This document shows, piece by piece, positions 17,557 to 26,510 of a stretch of DNA of 64,000 nt. The notes under the pieces are model-generated. The model saw only the letters and a list, made by a program, of their open reading frames with translations, ran no database searches and was not told where the DNA came from. The stretch's first letter is position 1. Each line of letters begins with the position of its first letter. A program made the translations under genes and the position numbers. Where the stretch lies: contig NZ_MJIG01000004.1 in NCBI RefSeq assembly GCF_001940245.1, forward strand, positions 1,054,001 through 1,118,000, read 5' to 3'. This DNA is from Anaerostipes sp. 992a. GTDB lineage: Bacteria; Bacillota; Clostridia; Lachnospirales; Lachnospiraceae.

Positions 17557-18471
17557 TTATTCCTGAGAACCCACTTCTGTAACAGATTTTACCAGACCTG
17601 CCAGACTCTGAATTTCAGATGGAATAATAATCTTGGTTGCTTTTCCATCTGCTGCCTTCGCAAAAGCTTCTAAGCTCTTTAACTGAATGACACTTTCATC
17701 TGCAGATGCTTCCTTTAAGAAACGAAGACCATCTGCATTCGCCTGTTGAATACTTAAGATCGCCTGTGCTTCCCCTTCTGCTTCCCGGATCTTAGCTTCC
17801 TTCACCGCTTCCGCCTTTAAGATAGCAGCTGTCTTATCCGCCTCTGCCTGAAGAATGACAGATTCCTTATGTCCCTCTGCACGAAGAATTGCTGATTTCT
17901 TTTCTCCTTCTGCGATCAGAATCTGTTCACGACGTTCACGCTCTGCTTTCATCTGCTTCTCCATAGCATCCTGAATTGCTGCTGGTGGGATAATATTCTT
18001 GAGTTCTACACGATTTACCTTAATTCCCCATGGATCTGTTGCTTCATCCAGAGTTGCGCGCATCTTAGTATTGATGGTTTCTCTTGATGTCAATGTCTCA
18101 TCCAATTCCAGATCACCGATGATATTACGCAGTGTGGTTGCGGTCAGATTCTCAATGGCCATGATGGGATTCTCCACTCCATATACAAACAGCTTAGGGT
18201 CTGTAATCTGAAAGAATACAACCGTGTCGATTCTCATGGTTACATTATCCTTTGTGATTACTGGCTGTGGAGCAAAATCTACCACTTGTTCCTTCAAGGT
18301 TACCTTCCGTGCAACCCGGTCAATCAAAGGTACCTTCATATGAAGCCCCGCCGTCCATGTGGCCTGATACGTTCCTAATCTTTCTAATACATAAGTATGT
18401 GCCTGTGGCACGATTTTTACACAGGATGCTAAGATCAGAATAATAAAAATAACAAAAATCGCTAAAATCAT
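17557..18471 (-). CDS. slipin / SPFH (band 7) membrane protein
   Basis: 304 residues. An N-terminal membrane anchor (MILAIFVIFIILILASCVKI) is followed by an SPFH domain (VPQAHTYVLERLGTYQATW to about 190), then a coiled coil rich in Ala/Glu (ILRAEGHKESVILQAEADKT) typical of stomatin-like proteins. The ATG at 18471 has GGAGG 8 bases upstream. Its ATG overlaps the NfeD stop (ATGA), giving the standard NfeD-slipin pair thought to organise membrane microdomains and quality control. The partner proteins in this cell are unknown. Confidence 0.92.
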   Translation of the reverse strand: MILAIFVIFIILILASCVKIVPQAHTYVLERLGTYQATWTAGLHMKVPLIDRVARKVTLKEQVVDFAPQPVITKDNVTMRIDTVVFFQITDPKLFVYGVENPIMAIENLTATTLRNIIGDLELDETLTSRETINTKMRATLDEATDPWGIKVNRVELKNIIPPAAIQDAMEKQMKAERERREQILIAEGEKKSAILRAEGHKESVILQAEADKTAAILKAEAVKEAKIREAEGEAQAILSIQQANADGLRFLKEASADESVIQLKSLEAFAKAADGKATKIIIPSEIQSLAGLVKSVTEVGSQE

Positions 18472-18914
18472 TTGGTTCCCTCCTTCACGATCGGTTCTAC
18501 TAATAGCTTCACTCCCGAAATCTCTCGGATGATCACTTCCGTTCCTGCCTCTATGACACTTTCTCCATCCAGAGGCCGTGCTGCCCAATCCACATCATTG
18601 ATGCGAATGTTCCCGGCAGGCTCTGTTGGGTCAATGGTCACTGTCACTCTGCACTTGCGTCCAACCAGTGCGTCCGCATTGGTCTTTTCCACTTTAGAAT
18701 TCATGTACTTTACCGCTACTGGTCTTGTAAGTACCAATAAAATCACGGATACCACAATAAAGCTTCCAATCTGAAGCAGCATTGGTCCATGAAATGCCGA
18801 TACAATGGCTGCCACAACGGCGCCTCCTGCAAACCAGATACTGGTAAGACTTACGGTAGCAATTTCAATTAATAGTAGTATTGCCGCACCGAGCAGCCAG
18901 TATACTGTCATCAT
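18468..18914 (-). CDS. NfeD-family membrane protein
   Basis: 148 residues. The N-terminal hydrophobic segments (MTVYWLLGAAILLLIEIATV and later IGSFIVVSVILLVLT) give an integral membrane part. The C-terminal soluble part (ALVGRKCRVTVTIDPTEPAG to EVIIREISGVKLLVEP) is the OB-fold NfeD domain that contacts the partner slipin. GGGAG lies 8 bases before the ATG at 18914; the earlier GTG overlaps that site. It overlaps the slipin start by four bases. Confidence 0.9.
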   Translation of the reverse strand: MMTVYWLLGAAILLLIEIATVSLTSIWFAGGAVVAAIVSAFHGPMLLQIGSFIVVSVILLVLTRPVAVKYMNSKVEKTNADALVGRKCRVTVTIDPTEPAGNIRINDVDWAARPLDGESVIEAGTEVIIREISGVKLLVEPIVKEGTK

Positions 18915-18944
18915 ACTCTTCACTCCCTTCTGGCATGTTGCATG

Positions 18945-19718
18945 CTAAGATTCTTGTCGCTGTCTCATAGTCTCATACATGAGAACAGTCGCTGCAACCG
19001 CAGCATTCAGCGATTCCACCTGGCCACACATTGGAATCCGAATATACCGCTCTGCCATGGCACTTAAGCCATCACTGAGCCCATTTCCTTCGTTTCCAAT
19101 CATAAATGCACAGCTTTCTTTCAAATTACTTTGATATACATTCTCTCCATCCAGACGAGCTGCATAGGAATGAATCTTATGCTCATTTAATTCCTTCATG
19201 ACTTCTTTCAAATCCTCTGCATAAAAGAACGGAACCCGGTAAATCGATCCCATCGTGGATCGGATCACTTTCGGATTATAGATATCTACCGTATCCCGGC
19301 TCATGATCACACCGGTCACTCCAGCTCCTTCTCCAGTACGAATCATCGTCCCCAAATTACCTGGATCCTGAATGTTTTCCAAAATCAAAAGGCATGGCTG
19401 GCTGGAAATCCCTAAAATCTCATCCAGCTTCCACTGCTTCTGCCGTACGATTGCCAGCACCCCCTGAGGCGTTACCGTATCTGAAATCTCTTTGAAAATC
19501 TTATCATCCACTAATTCATAGCTTACGCCGGCAAAGAGGATTTCATGTTTATCAAAAAAACTTTTTGTTGCATAAGCCTTCACTACACGGTCCTTTGGAA
19601 CCTCCTGAAACATCCGAATTCCTTCTACCAGAAATACCTTCTGCTTTTTCCGTTCTTTGGACTGCTTTTTTAATTTTAAAAGATTCCGAATCTGTTGATT
19701 GTTCTTGCTCTCGATCAT
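18945..19718 (-). CDS. TrmH/SpoU-family RNA 2'-O-methyltransferase
   Basis: 257 residues. The N-terminal part (MIESKNNQQIRNLLKLKKQS) is the RNA-binding substrate domain. The C-terminal SPOUT domain has the three motifs: ILENIQDPGNLGTMIRTGEG, then AFMIGNEGNGLS, then IRIPMCGQVESLNAAVAATV. This is an RlmB/TsnR-type ribose methylase that uses SAM on rRNA; the exact nucleotide is not predictable. AAGGA lies before the ATG. A weak promoter (TAAACA, 17 bases, TATACT near 19750) may drive it together with nfeD and slipin. Confidence 0.92.
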   Translation of the reverse strand: MIESKNNQQIRNLLKLKKQSKERKKQKVFLVEGIRMFQEVPKDRVVKAYATKSFFDKHEILFAGVSYELVDDKIFKEISDTVTPQGVLAIVRQKQWKLDEILGISSQPCLLILENIQDPGNLGTMIRTGEGAGVTGVIMSRDTVDIYNPKVIRSTMGSIYRVPFFYAEDLKEVMKELNEHKIHSYAARLDGENVYQSNLKESCAFMIGNEGNGLSDGLSAMAERYIRIPMCGQVESLNAAVAATVLMYETMRQRQES

Positions 19719-19797
19719 GCTTTCTTTCCTTTACCTGTTATTACAAAGAGTATATCATATTTTACAATATCTGTTTATTAAAAGGATGTTAAAGATG

Positions 19798-19836
19798 TTA
19801 AAAAAGGATGTTCTTCCATTAGAAAAACACCCTTTT
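19798..19836 (-). terminator. rho-independent terminator after pfkA
   Basis: Minus strand: AAAAGGGTGTT pairs with AACATCCTTTT (one wobble) and is followed by T residues. An outer AAAGATGTT/AACATCTTT pairing extends the stem. Confidence 0.65.
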
Positions 19837-19866
19837 ATAGAAACATCTTTAATTTTCAATCACATC

Positions 19867-20874
19867 TTATGCGTTTGTTCCCATTGTCTTTCCTAAGATC
19901 TCAGCGATTTCTAACTGATAATCGTCAATATCTTTTGTCATTGCCAATGCTTCTTCAATATCAAAGTCAACATATTCACCATGCTTATATCCAACTACAC
20001 GGTTTGTGCCACCTTTGATCAGTAAATCTACTGCATATGCGCCCATCATAGATGCATATACACGGTCTTTTGCAGTTGGGTTACCACCTCTCTGCATGTG
20101 TCCTAAGATAGTTGCTCTTGTTTCAATACCAGTAGCAGCTTCAATTCTCTTAGCCATTCCATAAGAATGTCCAACACCTTCTGCATTTACGATGATATGG
20201 TGGTTTTTACCTTTTGCTCTGGATCTTAAAATATTTTCAATGACTGCAGATTCTGTATTTGGTAAGTTTCCATCAAATCTTTCTGGAATTAAGATATTCT
20301 CTGCACCTGTTGCAATACCACACCATAATGCGATATATCCTGCATCACGTCCCATTACTTCGATAACGCTGCAACGTTCATGTGACATAGAAGTATCTTT
20401 GATCTTATCAATCGCTTCCATCGCTGTATTAACCGCTGTATCAAATCCGATGGTATATTCTGTACATGCAATATCCAAGTCAATGGTACCAGGAAGTGCA
20501 ACTGTGTTCACACCTAATGCTGCTAATTTACCAGCACCACGGAAAGAACCGTCACCACCAATAACAACCAGACCATCAATGCCATGCTTTCTACAGATTT
20601 CTGCAGCTTCCTGCTGAACTTCTGGTTTTTTGAATTCTTCACAACGAGCGGTATAAAGAATGGTACCACCATGAGAAATGGTATTAGATACGCTCTTAGA
20701 ATCCATATCGATGATTTCTTCTTTTAACAGTCCGCTGTATCCTCTCTTGATTCCCTTTACTTTTAATCCTCTTGCCAATGCTGTACGAACAACTGCACGT
20801 GTTGCAGCATTCATTGCTGGAGCATCTCCTCCACTGGTTAAAACAGCAATTGTACTAATCTTCTTACTTTCCAT
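19867..20874 (-). CDS. pfkA: ATP-dependent 6-phosphofructokinase
   Basis: 335 residues. It phosphorylates fructose-6-phosphate in glycolysis. It has LTSGGDAPAMNAATRAVV (ATP site) and VVIGGDGSFRGA with Gly after GGD, the residue that marks ATP rather than pyrophosphate use. The catalytic loop reads PGTIDLDI: both Asp residues and the Thr are kept, but the usual Asn of IDND is Leu. EVMGRDAGYIALW binds substrate. GGAGG lies before the ATG. It follows dnaE at 71 bases, a pairing seen in many Clostridia, and ends at a terminator. Confidence 0.95.
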   Translation of the reverse strand: MESKKISTIAVLTSGGDAPAMNAATRAVVRTALARGLKVKGIKRGYSGLLKEEIIDMDSKSVSNTISHGGTILYTARCEEFKKPEVQQEAAEICRKHGIDGLVVIGGDGSFRGAGKLAALGVNTVALPGTIDLDIACTEYTIGFDTAVNTAMEAIDKIKDTSMSHERCSVIEVMGRDAGYIALWCGIATGAENILIPERFDGNLPNTESAVIENILRSRAKGKNHHIIVNAEGVGHSYGMAKRIEAATGIETRATILGHMQRGGNPTAKDRVYASMMGAYAVDLLIKGGTNRVVGYKHGEYVDFDIEEALAMTKDIDDYQLEIAEILGKTMGTNA

Positions 20875-20945
20875 AATTGTTCCTCCATAATAAACTCATA
20901 CGTGTTAGATTTTCCATACCATAAAAAACTACAATCAATTGTATT

Positions 20946-23900
20946 TTAATGCATTTTCCTAAAATTATCAATAGCCTTATCAATGACTTTTACATTTCCA
21001 AACCCATAATGTGCATGCAGAACCTCCAAAAACTGATCATCGTCTTTGACAGAATAAGATGGAGATAATCGCTTGATCGCTTTTTCCTTCCGACAGAACA
21101 CAACAACGGGATTCGTTCCCTTATGTTCCTTTAAAATCTGCATAAAATGTTCACTTTCTTTGAAATATGCTTCTTTATCCTCAAACTGGACCCATATCTC
21201 CTTTGGAACCTGATCAAACGGCACTACCTGCTCGCAGATCAGCTTGCCTTCCTCTTCTGAGATGGAAGCCCTCCCCCGTATAAACACCTTGGCATCTTCC
21301 TTCAGATAATTCTGATAGAGGGCATAATCTCTTGGAAATACAATGACTTCCACTGTACCGCGAAGGTCCTCCAGAGTAATAAATGCCATGTTCTGATTAT
21401 TCTTTGTTAGTTTTACCGTTTTACCGGCAACAATTCCTCCAAGAATATATGGCACCTGATCCTTCGCCTTTGCATGTCCGGTTTCTTCATCAATGAGAAA
21501 ATCTGTCGTAGAGGCCGTTACATTCTTTCCAAGAACCTCCTGGTATTCATCTAGGGGATGTCCACTGGCATAGATTCCAAGCACTTCCTTCTCCATCGCC
21601 AGCTTCTGCTCATTACTATAGTCCTCCACATCCGGATAAGTAATTTCAAAACTCTTCTTATCCTCATCCGATAAGAAATCAAGCAATGACATCTGCCCTG
21701 CCATCTCATTCTTCCTCTCCTTCTGGACATTCTCAATGACCTGGACATAGATAAGCATCTTCTGCCTTCTGCTTCCCTTCAGGCTATCCAAGGCTCCTGC
21801 CTTGATAAAGCTTTCCACTGTCCGCTTATTGATTTCCTTGCTTGAGAGTCGCTCTACCAGATCCTTTAGATCTTTAAATTTTCCATGCTTCTCCCTTTCG
21901 GCAAGAATCGAATTGATGACCGGCTTTCCAAGGCTCTTGATCGCTGAAAGACCATATCGAATTCCCTGATCCGAAGCAGAGAAATTTCCTTCGCCTTCGT
22001 TAATATCCGGTGGCAGGATCTCAATACCCATCTTCCTGCAATTGTAAATGTAATCCGATACCTTTGCACCATTCCCTAACACAGACGTAAGTAGCGCTGC
22101 CATAAATTCCACCGGATAATAGTATTTTAAATATGCCGTCTGATAAGCCACTACTGCATAAGCAGCCGCATGCGATTTATTAAATGCATATTTAGCAAAA
22201 TCGATCATCTCATCGAAAATATGATTAGCCGTCTGTTCCGGAATCCCTCTGGCAATACATCCAGGTACCCCCTCTGCTTCATTCCCATATACGAAGTTTT
22301 TGCGTTCTCTGGCCATCACATCTCCCTTTTTCTTAGACATGGCACGGCGTACCAGATCACTTCGTCCAAGGGTATAGCCTGCCAGCTTCATAACAATCTG
22401 CATAACCTGTTCCTGATATACGATACAGCCATAGGTCGGTGCTAAGATTTCTTCCAGTTCTGCACAATCATAGCTGATGGATTCCGGATGATTTTTCCCT
22501 TCGATGTATTTCGGAATAAAATCCATCGGACCTGGACGATACAGAGAAATCCCCGCAATGATGTCTTCCAGATTATGAGGCTTTAATTCCTTCATAAAGC
22601 TTTTCATCCCGGCACTTTCCAGCTGGAAGACCCCTTCGGTCTTACCCTGTCCGATCATCTCATAGACCCCTGCATCTTCCATGTTCAGATGATCCACATC
22701 GATCTTCTTCCCGGTATTCTTCTCAATCAGCTTGACTGCATCCTGAATTACTGTGAGCGTACGCAAGCCGAGAAAATCCATCTTCAATAGCCCCAATTCT
22801 TCAATGGTGGTCATGGTAAACTGTGTGGTAATCGCATCATCTGCCCCCTTTGAAAGCGGAACATATTCATCCAACGCCTTCTGACCGATCACGACTCCTG
22901 CTGCATGCATGGAGGAATGTCTTGGCAATCCCTCCAGACGCATGGACATATCGATGAGATATTTGACCTCTTCATCCGTTTCATAGGCTGTGCGTAAATC
23001 TTTCGATGCCTTCAATCCCTTCTCTATTGTAATATTCAGCTCATTGGGAATCATCTTGGCAATGGCATCGACCTTTGCATATGGAATATCCAACACCCTT
23101 CCAACATCACGGATGACCAGTCTGGCTGCCATGGTACCGAAGGTAACGATCTGAACTACCTGATCCTTGCCATACTTTTCAACCACATAGTCAATGACCT
23201 CCTGCCTCCGTTCAAAGCAAAAATCCACGTCAATATCCGGCATGGACACTCGCTCCGGATTTAAGAAACGCTCGAACAGCAGCTGATATTTGATCGGATC
23301 AATATTGGTAATGGCAAGGCAATAGGATACGATACTTCCCGCTGCAGATCCTCTTCCCGGTCCCACCGCAATACCATGATCTCTGGCATAGCGAATAAAA
23401 TCCCATACGATCAGAAAATAATCCACATACCCCATGTTCTGGATCGTCGTAAGCTCATAATCCAGTCTTTCCTTTAATTCTTTGCCTGGATTCTCACCAT
23501 ATCGTCGGACCAGTCCAGTCTCACACAACATCTTTAGGTAAGAAAAGGCATCATAGCCCTCCGGCACGTCAAACTTTGGTACCTTCTGAACACCAAATTC
23601 AATCTCCACCTGACAACGATTTGCAATTTCGTGGGTATTGTCAATGGTCTGACTGGCATATGGAAACAGCTTACGCATCTCCTCTTCTGATTTTACATAA
23701 TACTGGCCGCCCTCATAGCGCATACGGTCCTCATCGGCTACCTTCTTGCCTGTCTGGATACAAAGCAGAATATCATGGGCATCTGCATCTTCCTTTAATA
23801 TATAATGACAGTCATTGGTCGCTACCATAGGAATTCCCGTCTCCTTAGACAGCTTTATAATTCCCGTATTTACTATAGTCTGTTCCCTGAGCCCATGATC

Positions 23901-24413
23901 CTGAAGCTCCAAAAAGAAATTTCCTTCACCAAAGACTGATTGCAGGTGGAGGGCTGCTTCCTTTGCCTTCTCATAATCACTGTGTCTTAAATTGGTCGCC
24001 ACCTCCCCAGCAAGACAGGCACTTAAAGCAATGATTCCCTCGCTATAAGCCTCAAGTACTTCATAATCCACACGAGGCTTATAATAAAAGCCTTCCGTAA
24101 ATCCTCTGGTCACAATCTTCATCAGGTTGTGATACCCTGTATCATTCTCCGCCAAAAGAACCAGATGATAGTACCCGTTCTCCTTCTCATGACGGGAGCC
24201 TCCGGTCACATAGACCTCACATCCAATAATCGGCTTGATTCCTTCTGCCTTACACGCTTTATAAAAATCAATCACTCCATACATAACCCCATGGTCTGTG
24301 ATGGCAATGCTGTCCATACCAAGCTCTTTTACCCGCCTGGCCAACTCCTTGATCTTACTGGAGCCATCCAACAGACTATACTCCGTATGGACATGCAGGT
24401 GTGTAAAACTCAT
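20946..24413 (-). CDS. dnaE: DNA polymerase III alpha subunit
   Basis: 1155 residues, full length for DnaE. The N-terminal PHP domain begins SFTHLHVHTEYSLLDGSSKI. The catalytic aspartates are in PDIDVDFCFERR, with the third acidic residue in KMDFLGLRTL. A clamp-binding motif QMSLLDF lies near residue 900. The C-terminal OB fold (ILGGIVAGKTVKLTKNNQNM) completes the family pattern. It lacks the embedded exonuclease of PolC, so in this lineage it is expected to extend primers alongside a PolC encoded elsewhere. GGAGG lies before the ATG. Confidence 0.97.
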   Translation of the reverse strand: MSFTHLHVHTEYSLLDGSSKIKELARRVKELGMDSIAITDHGVMYGVIDFYKACKAEGIKPIIGCEVYVTGGSRHEKENGYYHLVLLAENDTGYHNLMKIVTRGFTEGFYYKPRVDYEVLEAYSEGIIALSACLAGEVATNLRHSDYEKAKEAALHLQSVFGEGNFFLELQDHGLREQTIVNTGIIKLSKETGIPMVATNDCHYILKEDADAHDILLCIQTGKKVADEDRMRYEGGQYYVKSEEEMRKLFPYASQTIDNTHEIANRCQVEIEFGVQKVPKFDVPEGYDAFSYLKMLCETGLVRRYGENPGKELKERLDYELTTIQNMGYVDYFLIVWDFIRYARDHGIAVGPGRGSAAGSIVSYCLAITNIDPIKYQLLFERFLNPERVSMPDIDVDFCFERRQEVIDYVVEKYGKDQVVQIVTFGTMAARLVIRDVGRVLDIPYAKVDAIAKMIPNELNITIEKGLKASKDLRTAYETDEEVKYLIDMSMRLEGLPRHSSMHAAGVVIGQKALDEYVPLSKGADDAITTQFTMTTIEELGLLKMDFLGLRTLTVIQDAVKLIEKNTGKKIDVDHLNMEDAGVYEMIGQGKTEGVFQLESAGMKSFMKELKPHNLEDIIAGISLYRPGPMDFIPKYIEGKNHPESISYDCAELEEILAPTYGCIVYQEQVMQIVMKLAGYTLGRSDLVRRAMSKKKGDVMARERKNFVYGNEAEGVPGCIARGIPEQTANHIFDEMIDFAKYAFNKSHAAAYAVVAYQTAYLKYYYPVEFMAALLTSVLGNGAKVSDYIYNCRKMGIEILPPDINEGEGNFSASDQGIRYGLSAIKSLGKPVINSILAEREKHGKFKDLKDLVERLSSKEINKRTVESFIKAGALDSLKGSRRQKMLIYVQVIENVQKERKNEMAGQMSLLDFLSDEDKKSFEITYPDVEDYSNEQKLAMEKEVLGIYASGHPLDEYQEVLGKNVTASTTDFLIDEETGHAKAKDQVPYILGGIVAGKTVKLTKNNQNMAFITLEDLRGTVEVIVFPRDYALYQNYLKEDAKVFIRGRASISEEEGKLICEQVVPFDQVPKEIWVQFEDKEAYFKESEHFMQILKEHKGTNPVVVFCRKEKAIKRLSPSYSVKDDDQFLEVLHAHYGFGNVKVIDKAIDNFRKMH

Positions 24414-24434
24414 ATTTCTTCCTCCAAAATATCT

Positions 24435-25526
24435 CTATAAGGTAATATCCTCAAACTTTACATTCATATAAGTATCATCATTATACAATCCTACCCAGAG
24501 AATACCATCCTGGTCAAAGCCATAATAATACTGCTTTTTCTTTACCAGCTCTTTCACTTCTTCTCTGGAAAATGTATCATCCATTCCTTCTATCATTATA
24601 TCATAAAATTCATCATTGAATTGTACAAATTCAGTTAATGGAATCACTTCCATATTTTGTGCATTGAAAATGAAACTATAAAACTCATATTCGCTATCCT
24701 CTCCATTGATCATCTCATCTCCATATATCAAAAGGCTGATATGATCATCATCATAATAAGTTACATTGGAATAGAGCGATCCATCTGCGTCTATGCGGTT
24801 CTTTTTTGCATTTTCCCCCTTCTTCTCCCAACGTTTGTAAATCTGTTCCAATTCCTTTTGTACTGGAATATCTGCCTTGCTTCCATTTTTAAAAATATCA
24901 CATACCTCTATATAATATCCATAAGGAATCCCATCTACGGAATACGTATAATCCTTTGACTTCCGATTCTGCAGATAATAGACAGGGTCCCCACTTACAT
25001 AAGAGGTATAGTCATCGATCGCCAAAAGGTCTGAAAAACCATCCACTGAGATGGTTGCATCCCAATCCTCATCCTCGCCCAATGTATGATCCCAGAATAT
25101 ATCCAGAATCTCATTGATACTTTGGCCTGCTTTCTCTCCCCATTGTTTCACTGGCTCCAGGACTTTGATCACCTTATCATCCATATCATCCAGAAAACTT
25201 CCCTCCTCGGGCTTTATATCCAGATGAAAGCCACCAATCTCATTGGCAACCTCTGTAATGTCAGGAAGATCATCTACCACAAATAAGGTGATTCCAACCA
25301 AAAGTACCAGAACCCGCAAAAAGCTCTTCTTCTCTCCTGTATCCCTTGTTCTGGTAATCTTTTTCCCCTTATGGATTTTTTTACTGCTGTATGTATCGAA
25401 CATGCCATCATCCAGACGCTGCTGCTGCTCCCGAAACTCCCTTTCCTTCTCCGGCTCGCAATGGGGACAATAATCTCTCTCTAAAACACGCCCACATTTG
25501 GGACAAAACTTAAAATATTCCGCCAT
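24435..25526 (-). CDS. zinc-ribbon membrane protein of unknown function
   Basis: 363 residues. The N-terminus has a CPKC/CPHC zinc ribbon (FCPKCGRVLERDYCPHCEPE). A charged linker and one membrane helix (LRVLVLLVGITLFVVDD, about 75-92) follow. The remaining 270 residues are acidic and Tyr-rich and predicted to be outside the membrane; I do not recognise a family there. Zinc ribbon plus one helix plus extracytoplasmic domain is a common Firmicute layout for sensor or assembly proteins. It lies 21 bases upstream of dnaE and is probably cotranscribed with it. GGGGGG precedes the ATG. Confidence 0.65.
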   Translation of the reverse strand: MAEYFKFCPKCGRVLERDYCPHCEPEKEREFREQQQRLDDGMFDTYSSKKIHKGKKITRTRDTGEKKSFLRVLVLLVGITLFVVDDLPDITEVANEIGGFHLDIKPEEGSFLDDMDDKVIKVLEPVKQWGEKAGQSINEILDIFWDHTLGEDEDWDATISVDGFSDLLAIDDYTSYVSGDPVYYLQNRKSKDYTYSVDGIPYGYYIEVCDIFKNGSKADIPVQKELEQIYKRWEKKGENAKKNRIDADGSLYSNVTYYDDDHISLLIYGDEMINGEDSEYEFYSFIFNAQNMEVIPLTEFVQFNDEFYDIMIEGMDDTFSREEVKELVKKKQYYYGFDQDGILWVGLYNDDTYMNVKFEDITL

Positions 25527-25570
25527 AGATACCCCCCTTTCTTCTTATCCAGCTTCATTGCCAAATAACA

Positions 25571-26377
25571 TTAATAAGATAAGATCTGTTCAATCTCCTT
25601 CTTCATTCCAGGCATGATAAAAGCCTCAGACAGACTTCTAAGTGCCTCTCTACCTTCCTGACGCTTGCCCTCTGCCAGAAGAAGCTTTCCTTCCAACAAA
25701 CGATAGGTATAGGCCTTTTCATAAGATTTCTGTGGAATGGAAATCTCATCAAATGCCTCTCTGATCTTTGCTACTTTTGCTTCATCCATCTTATCTTTCG
25801 CAAGTGCAAAGGTCAGCTTACTGATCACATAGTGATTCTTAAGCTTTTTATCTTCTTCGTACTTTTTAAATAATTCCTGATGCTCTTTATAAACAGCTTC
25901 TGCCTGATCTAGCTGACCAAGGTGTACATAATTTAAAAACCGCTGATTATAAATAGCTGCCATCTGGCCCTCATTGAGATATTCATCCTCAATCTTCTCA
26001 ATAACACCATTGGACTTCTCATACTGTCCATCGTGATAATAAGCTGTCGCAATATTGATCAAGAACATAGTACGATACGTCTTATTATCCACCTCTTTAT
26101 AAAGACGTTTATTCTGAATAATATAATAATCGATTCTATGATTGTTGATCAAATCCCGGTTCAGATCATCTAACTGCTTATCAATCTTTTTATACTGGTT
26201 CCCTCTCTTTCTTCCCACCAGATACATTGCCAGCAGAATCACGATATAGAGTACCATCTTAATATTAAATCCAATGATGGGCTCCAATAATTCTCCAATC
26301 TTTGGAATCCCGATCAGGATAAATGCAATTGCTACAATTGTTCCAATGAATAATAATGTTTTTTCTGACTTTTTCAT
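25571..26377 (-). CDS. membrane-anchored TPR-like protein of unknown function
   Basis: 268 residues from the ATG at 26377 (an upstream TTG frame adds eight unlikely residues). Two N-terminal membrane helices (LLFIGTIVAIAFILIGIP and VLYIVILLAMYLVG) are followed by about 190 residues of helical-hairpin repeats resembling TPRs (IATAYYHDGQYEKSNGVIEK, LNYVHLGQLDQAEAVYKEHQ). TPR domains bind other proteins; the partner is unknown. It lies 44 bases upstream of the zinc-ribbon gene and is divergent from murE. Confidence 0.65.
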   Translation of the reverse strand: MKKSEKTLLFIGTIVAIAFILIGIPKIGELLEPIIGFNIKMVLYIVILLAMYLVGRKRGNQYKKIDKQLDDLNRDLINNHRIDYYIIQNKRLYKEVDNKTYRTMFLINIATAYYHDGQYEKSNGVIEKIEDEYLNEGQMAAIYNQRFLNYVHLGQLDQAEAVYKEHQELFKKYEEDKKLKNHYVISKLTFALAKDKMDEAKVAKIREAFDEISIPQKSYEKAYTYRLLEGKLLLAEGKRQEGREALRSLSEAFIMPGMKKEIEQILSY

Positions 26378-26451
26378 ACCAAAAAGGTTCCTTTCTACCA
26401 AAAATTTTCATCTACTAATTTTACCATAGATTCATTTTAAATACCATGTAA

Positions 26452-26480
26452 TTGACAAAAAAACGGCTCTAGAGTATCAT
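26452..26480 (+). promoter_or_regulatory. promoter of the murE-murF-thiamine operon
   Basis: Perfect TTGACA (26452-26457), 17-base spacer, TATCAT (26475-26480), 30 bases before the murE ATG. GAGGTG serves as ribosome site. Confidence 0.8.
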
Positions 26481-26510
26481 TGAAACAAGATTAAGAAATG
26501 AGGTGTTATA

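Larger units (their letters stand above)
17425..17558. repeat. outer inverted repeat enclosing two terminator hairpins
   Basis: AAGGGGTTGT (17425-17434) and ACAACCCCTT (17549-17558) are perfect 10-bp complements. They enclose a hairpin at 17458-17493 and another at 17511-17537. A transcript crossing the region could fold as a three-way junction. The right arm overlaps the last bases of the slipin gene. Confidence 0.65.
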
